Assembly (NCBI GenBank): GCA_026874595.1
Contig: JAPPUL010000079.1
Span: 1,233,001-1,297,000, forward strand
Source: Sipunculus nudus
Taxonomy: Eukaryota > Annelida > Sipuncula > Golfingiida > Sipunculidae
Reading direction: 5' to 3'
DNA: 64,000 nt
Shown: in pieces, positions 17,141 through 26,785 of the stretch
How the letters are laid out: each line of letters opens with the position of its first letter
Position numbering within the stretch: position 1 is the first letter of the stretch
Position numbers and translations under genes: made by a program
Notes under the pieces: model-generated
What the model was told of the DNA's origin: nothing
Databases searched by the model: none
The model's input: the letters and a program-made list of their open reading frames with translations, nothing else

Positions 17141-17203
17141 TAAGAATAATATTTAAAAATGAGAAAAAGAAAGTACCAAAAAAAAGTGCTTAGGAGAATA
17201 TAA

Positions 17204-17395
17204 ATGGGAAAAGAAGTTTACGTAGATCAAGATGAGTGTACAAGTTGCTGTCAATGCGCAGATAATCTTCCGGAAGTATTTAAAATGGATGATGATGAGC
17301 TTGCTTATGTAGTGGATTCAAATGGAGCAAGTGAGGAGGCGATACAGGAAGAAATAGATGAGTGTCCGGGTGAATGTATACATTGGAAAGAATAG
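17204..17395 (+). CDS. Small [4Fe-4S] ferredoxin
   Basis: This 63-residue acidic protein has one [4Fe-4S] site. The N-terminal DECTSCCQCADNLPEVF gives three cysteines plus an extra one, and the fourth ligand is in DECPGECIHW near the C-terminus. This layout is that of the monocluster Fer4 (D. africanus/Thermotoga type) ferredoxins, which carry electrons in the cytoplasm. AGGAG is about seven bases before the ATG. It follows the rnfC-like gene and is a natural electron partner for it, though this is inferred from position only. Two cysteines in a row within the first motif are an oddity. Confidence 0.88.
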   Translation: MGKEVYVDQDECTSCCQCADNLPEVFKMDDDELAYVVDSNGASEEAIQEEIDECPGECIHWKE

Positions 17396-17497
17396 ATTCC
17401 CAGGACTTGAGAAATTAAAGATAGACTAAGTATAAAACATTGTAATAGGGCTGTTCTATTAATAGCTGTACAATAAGCATTTACAAAGAGTATAGGT

Positions 17498-17827
17498 TTA
17501 TTGTTTTAGCTTTTTATTAAGCTTTTGTTCAACAGACTTTATTTTAGAAGTGAGTCTGTTAGAAGTGTTTTTTCTGTAGTCTATCTTCACAGAACAAGTT
17601 ATTCTATTGCAAGATTCTTTCATTTTGTTATAACAGTCAGTAAGAACTTCAATACATTCTTCCCATGAACCTTCAATTACTGTGCCCATAGGATTTATTT
17701 TGTAATCAAGACCGCTTTTGTCTATAACATCAAGAGAGCCGCAAACATAAAAACTAACACTTTCTCCCTTATCCAAAGGAGTCATGCTAAATTCAAATAA
17801 ACAGTTTTTATCATCCATAATACCCAT
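17498..17827 (-). CDS. MTH1187-family thiamine-binding protein
   Basis: A 109-residue ferredoxin-fold protein of the MTH1187/YkoF-like (Thiamine_BP, formerly DUF77) family, small cytoplasmic proteins that bind thiamine or related ligands. Clear signatures are EFSMTPLDKGESVSFYV, IDKSGLDYKINPMGTVIEG and RITCSVKIDYRKN, ending in KIKSVEQKLNKKL. The length is typical. Start choice is uncertain: ATG 17827 is very close behind GAGGA, and the ATG three codons later has a better spacing. No thiamine biosynthesis or transport gene adjoins it. It converges with the ferredoxin gene. Confidence 0.85.
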   Translation of the reverse strand: MGIMDDKNCLFEFSMTPLDKGESVSFYVCGSLDVIDKSGLDYKINPMGTVIEGSWEECIEVLTDCYNKMKESCNRITCSVKIDYRKNTSNRLTSKIKSVEQKLNKKLKQ

Positions 17828-17942
17828 ATCCTCAAAGCTAAAAAGTAATATAAAAAATAGTCATATTTTATCTAGGGATAAAAGACTTTTAATTATAAAA
17901 AAAACTTATATATTTGTTCATCTAAAATGATGTATCTTAGAA

Positions 17943-19076
17943 TTAGCTTTGTAGGAGTAGTTCTTTGTATATTTCAATTAGTTTTGAGTTTATAGTTTCC
18001 CAAGACCTTTTTTGTGCATAGACTTTTGTATTTTCTTTAAGCTTCGTTTTTAATTCCTTGTCAAGTAAAAGTGTTTTAATTTTAGCGGCAAAGTCTTTAG
18101 GGTTATTGGGCAATGCCAGAATGCCATTAACACCCTCTTCAATTAGATCAAGTGATCCACCTGCCAAAACCCCTATAGTAGGAATGCCTGATGCTGATGC
18201 TTCTTGTATTACATTTCCAAAAGTATCTGTTGTTGAGGGGAATAATAGCATATCAGATGATGCGTAAATACAAGATAAATCTTTCTTCTCTTTATACCCA
18301 AAAAATAATGCATCAGGTAAACGTTTTTGAAGTTCCTTGCGATAAGTACCATCCCCAACAAATAATATCTTATATGATAGTTTTTCGGCCTTTAGGTAGA
18401 CATCTGCTTTTACAATGTCTAGTAAATCCTTTTCTTTTTCTAATCTACCAACGTATAATAAAAGCCAATCTTTTTGAATGTTATACGTACTTTTGAAATT
18501 GCTATCTTTGAATTTGAGATTAAAGAGTTTGCTATCAACGCCACGAGTCCAGAGCCTAACATGTTTAATATTTTTTTGTTTTAAAAGGTTAATGGTACTT
18601 GAAGAGGGGGCAAGGATTAAGTCAAAACGTTTATAGACATATGAAATATATTTCCAAGCGAGTTTCTCAAGAGCTTTTATTTTATAATATTTGAAGTATG
18701 AAACAAAGTCTGTATGAAATGAGGTTACAGTTTTAATATTTTTATCTTTTGCATATGAAAGAGCAAGTACAGCTAAATAGCTTGGACTGCTACAATGTAT
18801 TATATCAGGTTTGAAGTCATCTAGGATATTATATAACTTACGTTTTTTAATAATACCGAGTCTATAAGACTTAGGTAAGGGTATCCATGAAACGGATATA
18901 ACGTGATGTGCCCACATATGGTCTTTTGCAGAAGGGCTAAAGGGAGATAGGTAGATGAAGTTAAAATCATTTTTATCTTGTGTAAGTTTTATTAGAGTAT
19001 TAGCAAGATGAGTATATGTTCTACTAACGCCGTCTATTTGTGGAGGTAAACTTTCTATACAAAATGCTACTTTCAT
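17943..19076 (-). CDS. Glycosyltransferase family 4
   Basis: This is a GT-B fold retaining glycosyltransferase that moves a sugar from a nucleotide donor to a lipid or glycan acceptor. The N-terminus has the family pattern (CIESLPPQIDGVSRTYTHLA), and the central region shows ILHCSSPSYLAVLAL-like and TSFHTDFVSYF segments. The donor-binding half contains LLYVGRLEKEKDLLD and the EX7E-type signature EASASGIPTIGVLAGGS. The 377 residues are typical for GT4 enzymes such as mannosyl- or glucosyltransferases for membrane lipids. The exact sugar cannot be told. It is a single gene with no glycan cluster directly beside it. Confidence 0.9.
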   Translation of the reverse strand: MKVAFCIESLPPQIDGVSRTYTHLANTLIKLTQDKNDFNFIYLSPFSPSAKDHMWAHHVISVSWIPLPKSYRLGIIKKRKLYNILDDFKPDIIHCSSPSYLAVLALSYAKDKNIKTVTSFHTDFVSYFKYYKIKALEKLAWKYISYVYKRFDLILAPSSSTINLLKQKNIKHVRLWTRGVDSKLFNLKFKDSNFKSTYNIQKDWLLLYVGRLEKEKDLLDIVKADVYLKAEKLSYKILFVGDGTYRKELQKRLPDALFFGYKEKKDLSCIYASSDMLLFPSTTDTFGNVIQEASASGIPTIGVLAGGSLDLIEEGVNGILALPNNPKDFAAKIKTLLLDKELKTKLKENTKVYAQKRSWETINSKLIEIYKELLLQS

Positions 19077-19215
19077 TATGCTACTTTGGCCTGTTTTACA
19101 ATACTTGTATTTAAAATAAAATACTTGTAGGAGTAAAGATTTATTTTGCGTATTAAAGCTTCTCTTAAAGTATCTTGCACCAAAAGATTATTTAGTTAAT
19201 ATCAGAGTAGAAAGG

Positions 19216-19515
19216 CTAAAATAGGGGATCTTGTTTTTCAACAGAGTCGTCAATGTTGGCAAGCTCCTCATTATTTGTATTGGCACTACCCTTATTTGTA
19301 TCGGCAATACCCTTTTGCTCAGGCTCAGTACTGCCCGACAATACATGAGAAATAGCATATATAGCAGGTTTGCCAATATTTTCAAGTATAGGAGAGCCTT
19401 CTATATCGTCATTTAAACCATTTATTATCTGCATAGCTTCTTGAGCAATCTTATATCTTCCTTCTTCAATATCTAATATCTTTGAAAGGAAGTGTTTATC
19501 TTTTTGGTTGTTCAT
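19216..19515 (-). CDS. Small hypothetical protein
   Basis: The 99-residue acidic frame has a believable soluble N-terminal half (KDKHFLSKILDIEEGRYKIA, then helix-like QEAMQIINGLNDDIEGSP) and a low-complexity Glu/Asn/Thr-rich tail. No family is recognised. It lies between the helicase and glycosyltransferase genes on their strand. The residue pattern (heptad-like hydrophobics in the first half) and the lack of a better frame support it modestly. Confidence 0.5.
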   Translation of the reverse strand: MNNQKDKHFLSKILDIEEGRYKIAQEAMQIINGLNDDIEGSPILENIGKPAIYAISHVLSGSTEPEQKGIADTNKGSANTNNEELANIDDSVEKQDPLF

Positions 19516-19660
19516 ATAAAATCTCCAATCAGTATTAACATACTTTGTTAATAAAAATATATTGTTATGGCAATATTTTTTTTTTAAATACTCGCCTACA
19601 TACTCCTAGCAATTCTAAGCAACTTTGTTAGTATAACTTTTATCTAAATCTTAAGGATTT

Positions 19661-21898
19661 TCATAACTTAATTTGCTTATATAATGCTGTGTATTTTAAG
19701 AGTAAAAGCCTTTCCTTTCCATTGAAGCTTAGTGCTACTGTAGATAATTCACCAGATGCATTTATCTTTACGACCTTACCCTCTCCAAAATTTTTATGAA
19801 CTAGAGTATCTCCTAAACTTATTTCTTGTACGTCTTTTATCTTTGTTCCCTTTTGTTCATCTACTACACGCTCTTCAACAGATTCTAAACTAGATTTAAA
19901 TCTCTTCCTATTATCTAAATTATCTAAATGCGGTTTAAACTTAACGCCATTTGAGAATTGACTTTGTTTAGTATAATATCGATTTAAACTTGCATCTTCC
20001 AAATCATATTCTTCAAGATAGTCCCTAGGTATCTCATCTAGAAATTGTGATGGATAATAATTACAAGCATATAAATAACAGTTTTCTTTTGCACGAGTAA
20101 GTCCTACATAAAAAAGCCGCCGTTCCTCTTCAAGCTTCGCACTATTATCATTCTTCATATAAGGGAATAAATCCTCGCATAAGCCAACTATCATTACATT
20201 GTCAAATTCAAGTCCCTTAGACGCATGCAAGGTCATTAAATTTACATTAAAAGTCTTTCCATCTTCGTTTAAGTCTACGTCTGTCCTTAATGACAATTCG
20301 CTTATATAATGTTCTAAAGTTGGATTTACCTCAGATTCTTCATATTCTATTATAGATTGCTTAAATTCTCTTATGTTTAAAAGGCGGTCCTCATAGTTCT
20401 CATAATCTGACTTAAGATAGCTAAGGTAATTTATTTCATCGATTATATCTTCAAGGAGCTTTACAATACTTTGTTTTTCGATTGATTTGCGTTTTTCATT
20501 AATCCAATTAACAAAATTATCTATCTTAATTTTTGCACCCTTAGCTATTATACCGTTCTCAGCGCAGTAAGTATATGCATTGTAGAAGGTTAAATCTTCA
20601 CTTTCTTCTATCTGTCCTATACGATCTAATGTTGTTTTGCCTATCCCACGTTTTGGGACATTTATTATACGCCTTAAGGAATAACTGTCTTCTGGATTAA
20701 TAAGTGCAATAAGGTAGCTTGAAAGATCTTTTATTTCCATTAGAGCGTAAAACTTTAAAGCCCCATATACCTTATATGGTATTCTATGTCTATTAAGCTC
20801 ATCTTCAAACTTGCGAGCTTGAAAGTTGGTTCTATAAAGTATTGCTGTTTTAATGTTTTGGTTTTGGTTATGATTTTCTTTTATTTTATTTACAACAGCC
20901 CGAGCCTCATCAAGATTAGTCTCAAAGCTAAATAATTGTAACTTAAGTCCTTCTCCCTTATCCGACCATAAGTTTTTTGTAAAGCGGTTTTCATTATGCT
21001 TTATAAGGGAGTTTGCGCTATTTAATATCATATTTGTCGATCTATAATTTTGTTCTAATTTAATTACTTTTGCGTTGAAATCGCGTTCAAAATTGCGCAT
21101 ATTCTCCGGGTCAGCGCCACGCCATGAGTATATAGATTGGTCATCATCCCCGACTATTGAAATATTTGTTTTGCCACTAAGCATTTTCACTAATTTATAT
21201 TGTATTTTGTTTGTATCTTGAAACTCATCAACTAGAATATATTTAAAAAAGTCTTTATAAGTTTCAAGGACTTTAGGAAAGGCCTCAAAAAGGTTAATTG
21301 TCTTAACTATAAGATCATCAAAGTCAAGTGCGTTGTTTTTTGTAAGCTCAGTTTCATAAGATTCATATACTTGTGCAGCCTCTTGTATGTAAGGATTATC
21401 TTCATCAAGGCCAATGTCCTTAGCCTCTTTTGGAGTTATTAATGCATTTTTCCAGTTTGAAATAGTGCTTATTATGTTTTTGTCCATACCTATTTTTAAA
21501 GTATTTAGTTTACTTACTATTTCTCTAATAAGCTTTTTTGAGTCATTAGCATCGTATATGGTAAATTTTTTGGAATTGCCAAGCATATGGATATCTTTTC
21601 TTAAAATCCGAGCACAAGCTGAATGAAAAGTTGTTATCCATAAGGATTTGAATCTAGGGTCATCTGGGTCTGTGTCAAGTATTTCATAAAGGCGAGTACG
21701 CATCTGTTGAGCGGCCTTATTTGTAAATGTAACTGCAAGTATATTATAAGGTCTTATGTTAAATTCTTTCACAAGGTATGCGATTTTGTAGGTTATAACG
21801 CGAGTTTTCCCACTACCCGCACCCGCAAGGATTAATATAGGATTATCAACATCTTTTAAAGCCTCATACTGCTTTTCATTTAGAAGGTCTTTGAACAT
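19661..21898 (-). CDS. ATP-dependent DNA helicase, PcrA/UvrD/Rep family
   Basis: A superfamily 1A 3'-5' helicase used in nucleotide excision repair, mismatch repair or fork rescue. All motifs are visible: Walker A GAGSGKTRVITYKIA near residue 30, TFTNKAAQQMR (Ia), LVDEFQDTNKIQYKL (II), VGDDDQSIYSWRGAD (III), LEQNYRS (IV), LMTLHASKGLEFDNVM (V) and EERRLFYVGLTRAKE (VI). At 745 residues it matches PcrA/UvrD. The C-terminal 60 residues form the Tudor-like module (GDTLVHKNFGEGKVVKI) typical of PcrA. Given the many tandem repeats nearby, the state of repair genes in this genome is of interest, but this gene looks intact. Confidence 0.95.
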   Translation of the reverse strand: MFKDLLNEKQYEALKDVDNPILILAGAGSGKTRVITYKIAYLVKEFNIRPYNILAVTFTNKAAQQMRTRLYEILDTDPDDPRFKSLWITTFHSACARILRKDIHMLGNSKKFTIYDANDSKKLIREIVSKLNTLKIGMDKNIISTISNWKNALITPKEAKDIGLDEDNPYIQEAAQVYESYETELTKNNALDFDDLIVKTINLFEAFPKVLETYKDFFKYILVDEFQDTNKIQYKLVKMLSGKTNISIVGDDDQSIYSWRGADPENMRNFERDFNAKVIKLEQNYRSTNMILNSANSLIKHNENRFTKNLWSDKGEGLKLQLFSFETNLDEARAVVNKIKENHNQNQNIKTAILYRTNFQARKFEDELNRHRIPYKVYGALKFYALMEIKDLSSYLIALINPEDSYSLRRIINVPKRGIGKTTLDRIGQIEESEDLTFYNAYTYCAENGIIAKGAKIKIDNFVNWINEKRKSIEKQSIVKLLEDIIDEINYLSYLKSDYENYEDRLLNIREFKQSIIEYEESEVNPTLEHYISELSLRTDVDLNEDGKTFNVNLMTLHASKGLEFDNVMIVGLCEDLFPYMKNDNSAKLEEERRLFYVGLTRAKENCYLYACNYYPSQFLDEIPRDYLEEYDLEDASLNRYYTKQSQFSNGVKFKPHLDNLDNRKRFKSSLESVEERVVDEQKGTKIKDVQEISLGDTLVHKNFGEGKVVKINASGELSTVALSFNGKERLLLLKYTALYKQIKL

Positions 21899-21926
21899 AT
21901 ATTCCTAGTGGTTAAATAACAATTAT

Positions 21927-22916
21927 TTATATATTTGGATTTATAATAACCCGTCCGCTTTGCTTTCCCTCAAGCATTAACCTAACCTCGCTTTCAATAT
22001 CCTTAAGACCACATTCCTTACGTTCAAGAAGGGACATGTCAAATTTCCAATTAACTGCAAGGCGTTTCCAAAGCTCATATCGTTGGGCAATGGGGTGGGA
22101 TTGGGATGTTATACCAAGTAGGTTAACTCCCCTAAGAATAAAAGGATATATAGTGCTTTTAATATCAGTAGAACTTACCATGCCAGATATTGCAACACAA
22201 GCCTCCTGCATACAAGCTTTAAGGATATTGACAAGGATATCACCACCAACACAATCTATAACTCCTGCCCATTTTTCTTTTACGAGAGGCGGTTTTGCAA
22301 TGACCTCATCTCGACCAATAACCTCACGTGCTCCAAGAGACAGTAGGAAATCTTTTTTATTAGCTTTGCCGCTAAGCGCAACAACATCATAACCAAGTCG
22401 GGCAAGAATAGCAACAGAAAGGCTTCCAACTCCACCAGTTGAGCCAGTAACAAGTACAGGGCCCATAGAAGGACCAAGACCATTACGTATACATTTTTCA
22501 ATACTAAGTGCCGCAGTAAAACCCGCAGTCCCATAAGTCATAGCATCGAAAAAGCTAAGCTCATCAGGTTTTTTAACAACCCAATCAAAAGGCACTACAA
22601 TATACTCAGCAAAACCTCCCGGAGTATTCATCCCAAGGTCAAAACCAGTAACAATAACTTCAGCAGAAACTTTAAATAAAGGACTCTTACTCTCAACAAC
22701 AACTCCAGTAGCATCAATGCCTGGTGTATGTGGATAGTCTTTAGTAATCCCTTTGTGTCCTGAACAAGATAGTGCGTCTTTGTAGTTTAGTGATGAGTAT
22801 TTTACACGTATTAGGACCTGTCCACGCTCAAGCTCTTTTGTATCCTTTTCTTCGACACTTAAAGTATAGGTATTATTTTGTGTTTCGTTTACAACGAGAG
22901 CTTTATATTTAGGCAT
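21927..22916 (-). CDS. Acrylyl-CoA reductase AcuI/YhdH-type quinone oxidoreductase
   Basis: A zinc-free medium-chain reductase of the YhdH/YhfP/AcuI group. AcuI reduces acryloyl-CoA to propionyl-CoA with NADPH and detoxifies acrylate, for example from DMSP. Signatures are SSLNYKDALSCSGH, YPHTPGIDATGVVV, GTAGFTAALSIEKC, GPVLVTGSTGGVGSLSVAIL (nucleotide binding) and DCVGGDILVNIL. At 329 residues it is full length. It precedes the helicase gene by 28 bp on the same strand. Membership of the subfamily is clear, but the true substrate is inferred. Acrylate-generating genes were not seen in the window. Confidence 0.88.
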   Translation of the reverse strand: MPKYKALVVNETQNNTYTLSVEEKDTKELERGQVLIRVKYSSLNYKDALSCSGHKGITKDYPHTPGIDATGVVVESKSPLFKVSAEVIVTGFDLGMNTPGGFAEYIVVPFDWVVKKPDELSFFDAMTYGTAGFTAALSIEKCIRNGLGPSMGPVLVTGSTGGVGSLSVAILARLGYDVVALSGKANKKDFLLSLGAREVIGRDEVIAKPPLVKEKWAGVIDCVGGDILVNILKACMQEACVAISGMVSSTDIKSTIYPFILRGVNLLGITSQSHPIAQRYELWKRLAVNWKFDMSLLERKECGLKDIESEVRLMLEGKQSGRVIINPNI

Positions 22917-23156
22917 GATATTTGGGCATTATGCATTATGCATTATGCAATATGATATAGAAAACCAATTAGATAATGATTAATAGTAACAAAAGTAACA
23001 AAACTAGATTAATAATCAAGTCAGTATTTTAAATGGTGTAAACTTTTTTTAAAGGTCTTGTGTTTTAAGTAATAAAGGTAGCTTTAAATAACTAAAGAAT
23101 CTAAAGTTAAAGTTTTATATAGTTAAAGTTTAATATAAGGAAGAGGTTTTATAAAA

Positions 23157-25166
23157 GTGCCAAGACTTTTAAAGTCAAAACTGCCATTTATTTTTCTAAA
23201 CGTATTTAGTGTGGTGCTTGCATCTATTCTTATCTACGCAACATATTATATGTTAACAACATATAAAACACTGCTTTTATATAAAGAGATAAAAAAGTCC
23301 TACGAGTCAAGCCTTTACAGGGCAATAGAAACATTTAGTATATACACAAAAACAAAGGATACAAAAGATATGGTTTTGAGTAAAAAATATCTTGATAACG
23401 CCTTAAACTACATAGGTACGATAGGGGATTTTGATAATATATATAAGAGTGCAGATGAAGAGGAGCTCCTTGATCTTTTAATTTTGGTATACGAAAATAT
23501 TCTGACAGAACAAAGGATAAAGGAGCTTATAAAATATACAAGTAGGATATATAGACTATATGAGGGAGAAGAAGATTTTATAAAGGTATTTCAAGGCTAT
23601 AAACTACTCTATGAATATACAAAAGAGTTACAAGAGGATATAAATGGCTATGTACTTAAGCAGAGCAAAGGCAAAGAGGGAAAAGCGTTAGAAGCTTTAG
23701 AGGAGGATAGACTTAAGGAAATAGGTATTACTTTATCTAAAATACACGCTGAAGGGGATGAATTGGACAAGTCGTTGGAGGGTCTTGTAATAAGGTCGTA
23801 TAAATATTTAATAAGTAGCGCACTTGTAGTATTAGTATTTTTAATATTGGTTCCTGTTATACTCTATATATTGTGGCGGCGGCGGATAGAGAGTTCTCTA
23901 ATAAGTTTATATAATTATATGTTAAAAAGCTATAAAGAGAATAAAGTGTCCTTGAACGAAGTGGCTATGGAAAGTCGGGGTGGGTTTTTGGATATGGAGT
24001 TTATCGATGTAGGAGATGCTTTAGAAGGTGTTGGGGGTGGAGTTAATGGGGAAAGAAAGGGTGTTAAGAGATTTATAGAAGCAGTTTATAGGAATGGGAG
24101 TTTGGAACATAAGTATAATTTTCATGAAGTCAGGGATATATTTAGTGATGTTTTGACTAAAGCGGCAAGTATGTCAAGCGACATGAAATTACTTTATGGT
24201 GGAAGGGAGAAGCTAAGAACAACATTTACGGTATTATTTGAAAAGACAAATAGACTTTTAAAAGGAGTTGTAGTAGAAACGGGGGAGATTTCAGACTCTC
24301 TTAAGAAGCTAGATACAGGACTTATAGGACTTGAGAAGTCATTTATAAAGGTATTAGATTACACAAAGAAAACCTATGAAGGAGAAACGAGGCGAGTAGA
24401 TTCTCTTTATGGAGCAAAGCGGCTTGCAGAGGGGGTATATAAATCACTTGCAAGCACATTAGCACTTGTAGGTGATAAACTTGACAGGTCGCATGAATTT
24501 TACAAGGGAGCGAGTGTAGTAGATAAGGAGATACGAGATACCGTAAGCATAATAAAGAAAGTCTCAGAATCAGCACATGTAATATATGAATTAATAAATG
24601 TGATAAACGTGATAGCAGAACAAACAGACTTACTTGCTATGAATGCGGCAATAGAGGCAGCACATGCAGGCGAAGCAGGGCGTGGATTTGGGGTGGTATC
24701 GGAAGAGATAAGAAAGCTTGCGGAGAACACAGCAAAGAATTCACAAGAGATATCACGTTCACTTGATGAGATAATAGTAGATATAAAAGCGTCAGAGGAG
24801 ATAACGCGGGATACAGGGGAGGTGATATTAAATTTATTTAGGAATGTGAAGGAGGTTTTAGAGAGTATGTTTTTGATGCGAGATGGCATGTCAAAGAGCT
24901 TAGAGGATAGTAAAGAATTAATAGAGATATTGCTTAGCGGACGGGAGAATATGGAATTAGGGGATAGGGGGAAACTCGATATAAAAGAGCAAATACAGAA
25001 GATAGAAGAAGGAGTTAGGGAGGGAATAAAGATGCTGGAGCAAACAAAAGAGCGAGTAGACGGATTAGTAGGCAATGCAAATATATTGTTTGAGGTATTG
25101 TCGCGTGGATATGATGATGTATGGGTAGACTTTACAACTCTTGATAAGAGGGAGGATCTTAGGTAG
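23157..25166 (+). CDS. Methyl-accepting chemotaxis protein
   Basis: A transmembrane chemoreceptor that passes ligand signals to CheA/CheW. An N-terminal helix ([19 protein letters not shown], about 10-30) and a second helix ([18 protein letters not shown], about 222-242) flank a periplasmic helical sensor domain of about 190 residues. The cytoplasmic part has the conserved tip ([16 protein letters not shown]) and flanking [15 protein letters not shown] long linker with little HAMP resemblance separates them. The start is GTG 23157 after AAGGAAGAGG. The 669 residues are typical. No che genes are near. Its presence implies motility or another taxis-like output. Confidence 0.92.
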   Translation: MPRLLKSKLPFIFLNVFSVVLASILIYATYYMLTTYKTLLLYKEIKKSYESSLYRAIETFSIYTKTKDTKDMVLSKKYLDNALNYIGTIGDFDNIYKSADEEELLDLLILVYENILTEQRIKELIKYTSRIYRLYEGEEDFIKVFQGYKLLYEYTKELQEDINGYVLKQSKGKEGKALEALEEDRLKEIGITLSKIHAEGDELDKSLEGLVIRSYKYLISSALVVLVFLILVPVILYILWRRRIESSLISLYNYMLKSYKENKVSLNEVAMESRGGFLDMEFIDVGDALEGVGGGVNGERKGVKRFIEAVYRNGSLEHKYNFHEVRDIFSDVLTKAASMSSDMKLLYGGREKLRTTFTVLFEKTNRLLKGVVVETGEISDSLKKLDTGLIGLEKSFIKVLDYTKKTYEGETRRVDSLYGAKRLAEGVYKSLASTLALVGDKLDRSHEFYKGASVVDKEIRDTVSIIKKVSESAHVIYELINVINVIAEQTDLLAMNAAIEAAHAGEAGRGFGVVSEEIRKLAENTAKNSQEISRSLDEIIVDIKASEEITRDTGEVILNLFRNVKEVLESMFLMRDGMSKSLEDSKELIEILLSGRENMELGDRGKLDIKEQIQKIEEGVREGIKMLEQTKERVDGLVGNANILFEVLSRGYDDVWVDFTTLDKREDLR

Positions 25167-25185
25167 GAGCTTCTCTATCATATAA

Positions 25186-25338
25186 ATTTGGTTTCAAACT
25201 AACCTGCGAGAATTATATTCACAATTTGATATCTCAGACAATAACGAAGTTAACGAAAACGAAATTAACGAAAACGAAATTAAGAATAACGAAGACGATA
25301 TAAGAGTTATTGTAATTGCTCAAGCCCTAATTGCTTAA
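25186..25338 (+). pseudogene. Open 50-codon tail, possible gene remnant
   Basis: Just after the chemoreceptor gene a frame without an obvious start runs from 25186 to a TAA at 25336-25338. It encodes a protein-like tail rich in Asn/Glu repeats (NENEINENEI), then IRVIVIAQALIA. The regular NEN units are a tandem repeat at DNA level. It could be the decayed end of a gene or chance. No homology is claimed. Confidence 0.25.
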
Positions 25339-25402
25339 GATATTTTGTGTGTGAAGGTATAAATATATTAGACGCAAAGTTACTTAAAAACAATACGCTT
25401 GC

Positions 25403-25750
25403 TGACAAACTGAGCTGACAAACCGAGCTAACAAACCGAGCTAACAAACTGAGCTAACAAACTGAGCTAACAAACTGAGCTAACAAACTGAGCTAACAAA
25501 CTGAGCTAACAAACTGAGCTGACAAACCGAGCTAACAAACCGAGCTAACAAACTGAGCTAACAAACTGAGCTAACAAACTGAGCTAACAAACTGAGCTAA
25601 CAAACTGAGCTAACAAACTGAGCTGACAAACTGAGCTGACAAACTGAGCTAACAAACTGAGCTAACAAACTGAGCTAACAAACTGAGCTAACAAACTGAG
25701 CTAACAAACTGAGCTAACAAACCGAGCTAACAAACTGAGCTAACAAACTG
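25403..25750. repeat. 13-bp tandem repeat array, about 27 copies
   Basis: The unit GAGCTAACAAACT is repeated head to tail about 27 times with only two variable positions (T/C in AACT, and A/G in CTAAC). With period 13, not a multiple of three, it cannot encode a regular protein repeat. It fills the 842-bp spacer between the chemoreceptor and the SDR gene, whose remaining parts (25339-25402 and 25751-26008) show no gene. Unlike a CRISPR array there are no unique spacers. Its role is unknown. Copy number should vary between strains if it is a slippage-prone satellite. Confidence 0.92.
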
Positions 25751-26008
25751 AAAGGTAAAAAGAGTAAATAAACAATGGATAAAGGCAATATTGCTTCGCT
25801 TTAGAACTTGGAAGGCAATCCGGACTGAATGATAAGAAATGACAAGAGTTGCTAAGCATTTAACCTTCATGAAAAAATGGAGTTTGAAAGTATAGATTAG
25901 ATAGACAAGTTCAAAACAAGCATAATCATTTATGTGTACAGAAGGAGGAGGATGGCTTTAGGAGGATGGCTTTCGGCTTAACTTTAATCTACTATATATC
26001 ATAAAATA

Positions 26009-26785
26009 TCATAAACGCAAACCGCCATCAAGCTCTAACGTTCTGCCCGAAAAGTAATCATTACTAATAATAAAATTAACAGCTTGTGATAATTCTTCTA
26101 ACTCCCCAGTACGTTTTAATGGAATATTTGAGACTAGTTTTAAATACGCCTCTTTTTTCATAGATTCTACGAGTTTAGTTTTAAACACTCCGGGAGCTAT
26201 AGTTGCAACACGTATATTGTAACGAGATAGTTCTTTTGCCCAAGTCACGCTTAAGGCCGATACCCCGGCTTTCGTAGCTGAGTAGTTTGATTGCCCTATA
26301 TTACCTGCTTTTGATACGCTAGATATATTTATTATAACACCAGGGGTCTTAGTTTTTATCATTGTTTTTGATGCCTCGCGACCACACAAAAATACTCCAG
26401 TTAAATTTATATCAACTACCTCTTGCCACTCTTTTAGTGTCATGTAATTTAATATCTTATTATCTTTTGCTTTAACCAAAAGAGCGTCTTTAATAACTCC
26501 TGCATTATTAATAAGCCCATTTACCCTCCCAAATCTATCTAAAGCCGTTGCAAACATCTTTTCTACAGCTTTTTCATTCGTTACATCGGCTACTACTGTT
26601 TCTATATTTTTATCCTTTTTATTTTTATCCTTTTTGCTAATTATATCTTTTGCATAAATTAATCCAGACTCATTTATATCAGCTATAATAATATTAGCTC
26701 CTTGGGATGCTAAAGAAGAAGCTATTCCAAATCCAATCCCTTGGGCTGCTCCCGTTATTACAAATGTATTGTCTTTAATTTCCAT
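26009..26785 (-). CDS. Short-chain dehydrogenase (FabG-like)
   Basis: A classical NAD(P)-dependent SDR of 258 residues. The nucleotide motif is VITGAAQGIGFGIA, followed by NNAGV, the catalytic Ser in INISSVSKAG and YSATKAGVSAL (catalytic Tyr-x3-Lys). It ends in the usual GRTLELDGGLRL. In this neighbourhood it probably oxidises a 3-hydroxyacyl-CoA made from the imported acid. A short KKDKNKKDKN repeat after the second strand is another in-frame duplication. Its start overlaps the 3' end of the CoA ligase gene by 11 bp, so the two are translationally linked. It is the last gene of the catabolic run. Confidence 0.92.
   Translation of the reverse strand: MEIKDNTFVITGAAQGIGFGIASSLASQGANIIIADINESGLIYAKDIISKKDKNKKDKNIETVVADVTNEKAVEKMFATALDRFGRVNGLINNAGVIKDALLVKAKDNKILNYMTLKEWQEVVDINLTGVFLCGREASKTMIKTKTPGVIINISSVSKAGNIGQSNYSATKAGVSALSVTWAKELSRYNIRVATIAPGVFKTKLVESMKKEAYLKLVSNIPLKRTGELEELSQAVNFIISNDYFSGRTLELDGGLRL

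Noticed and set aside
25403-25750. CRISPR array
   Set aside because: The repeats are contiguous 13-mers with no unique spacers and no cas genes nearby; it is a satellite.
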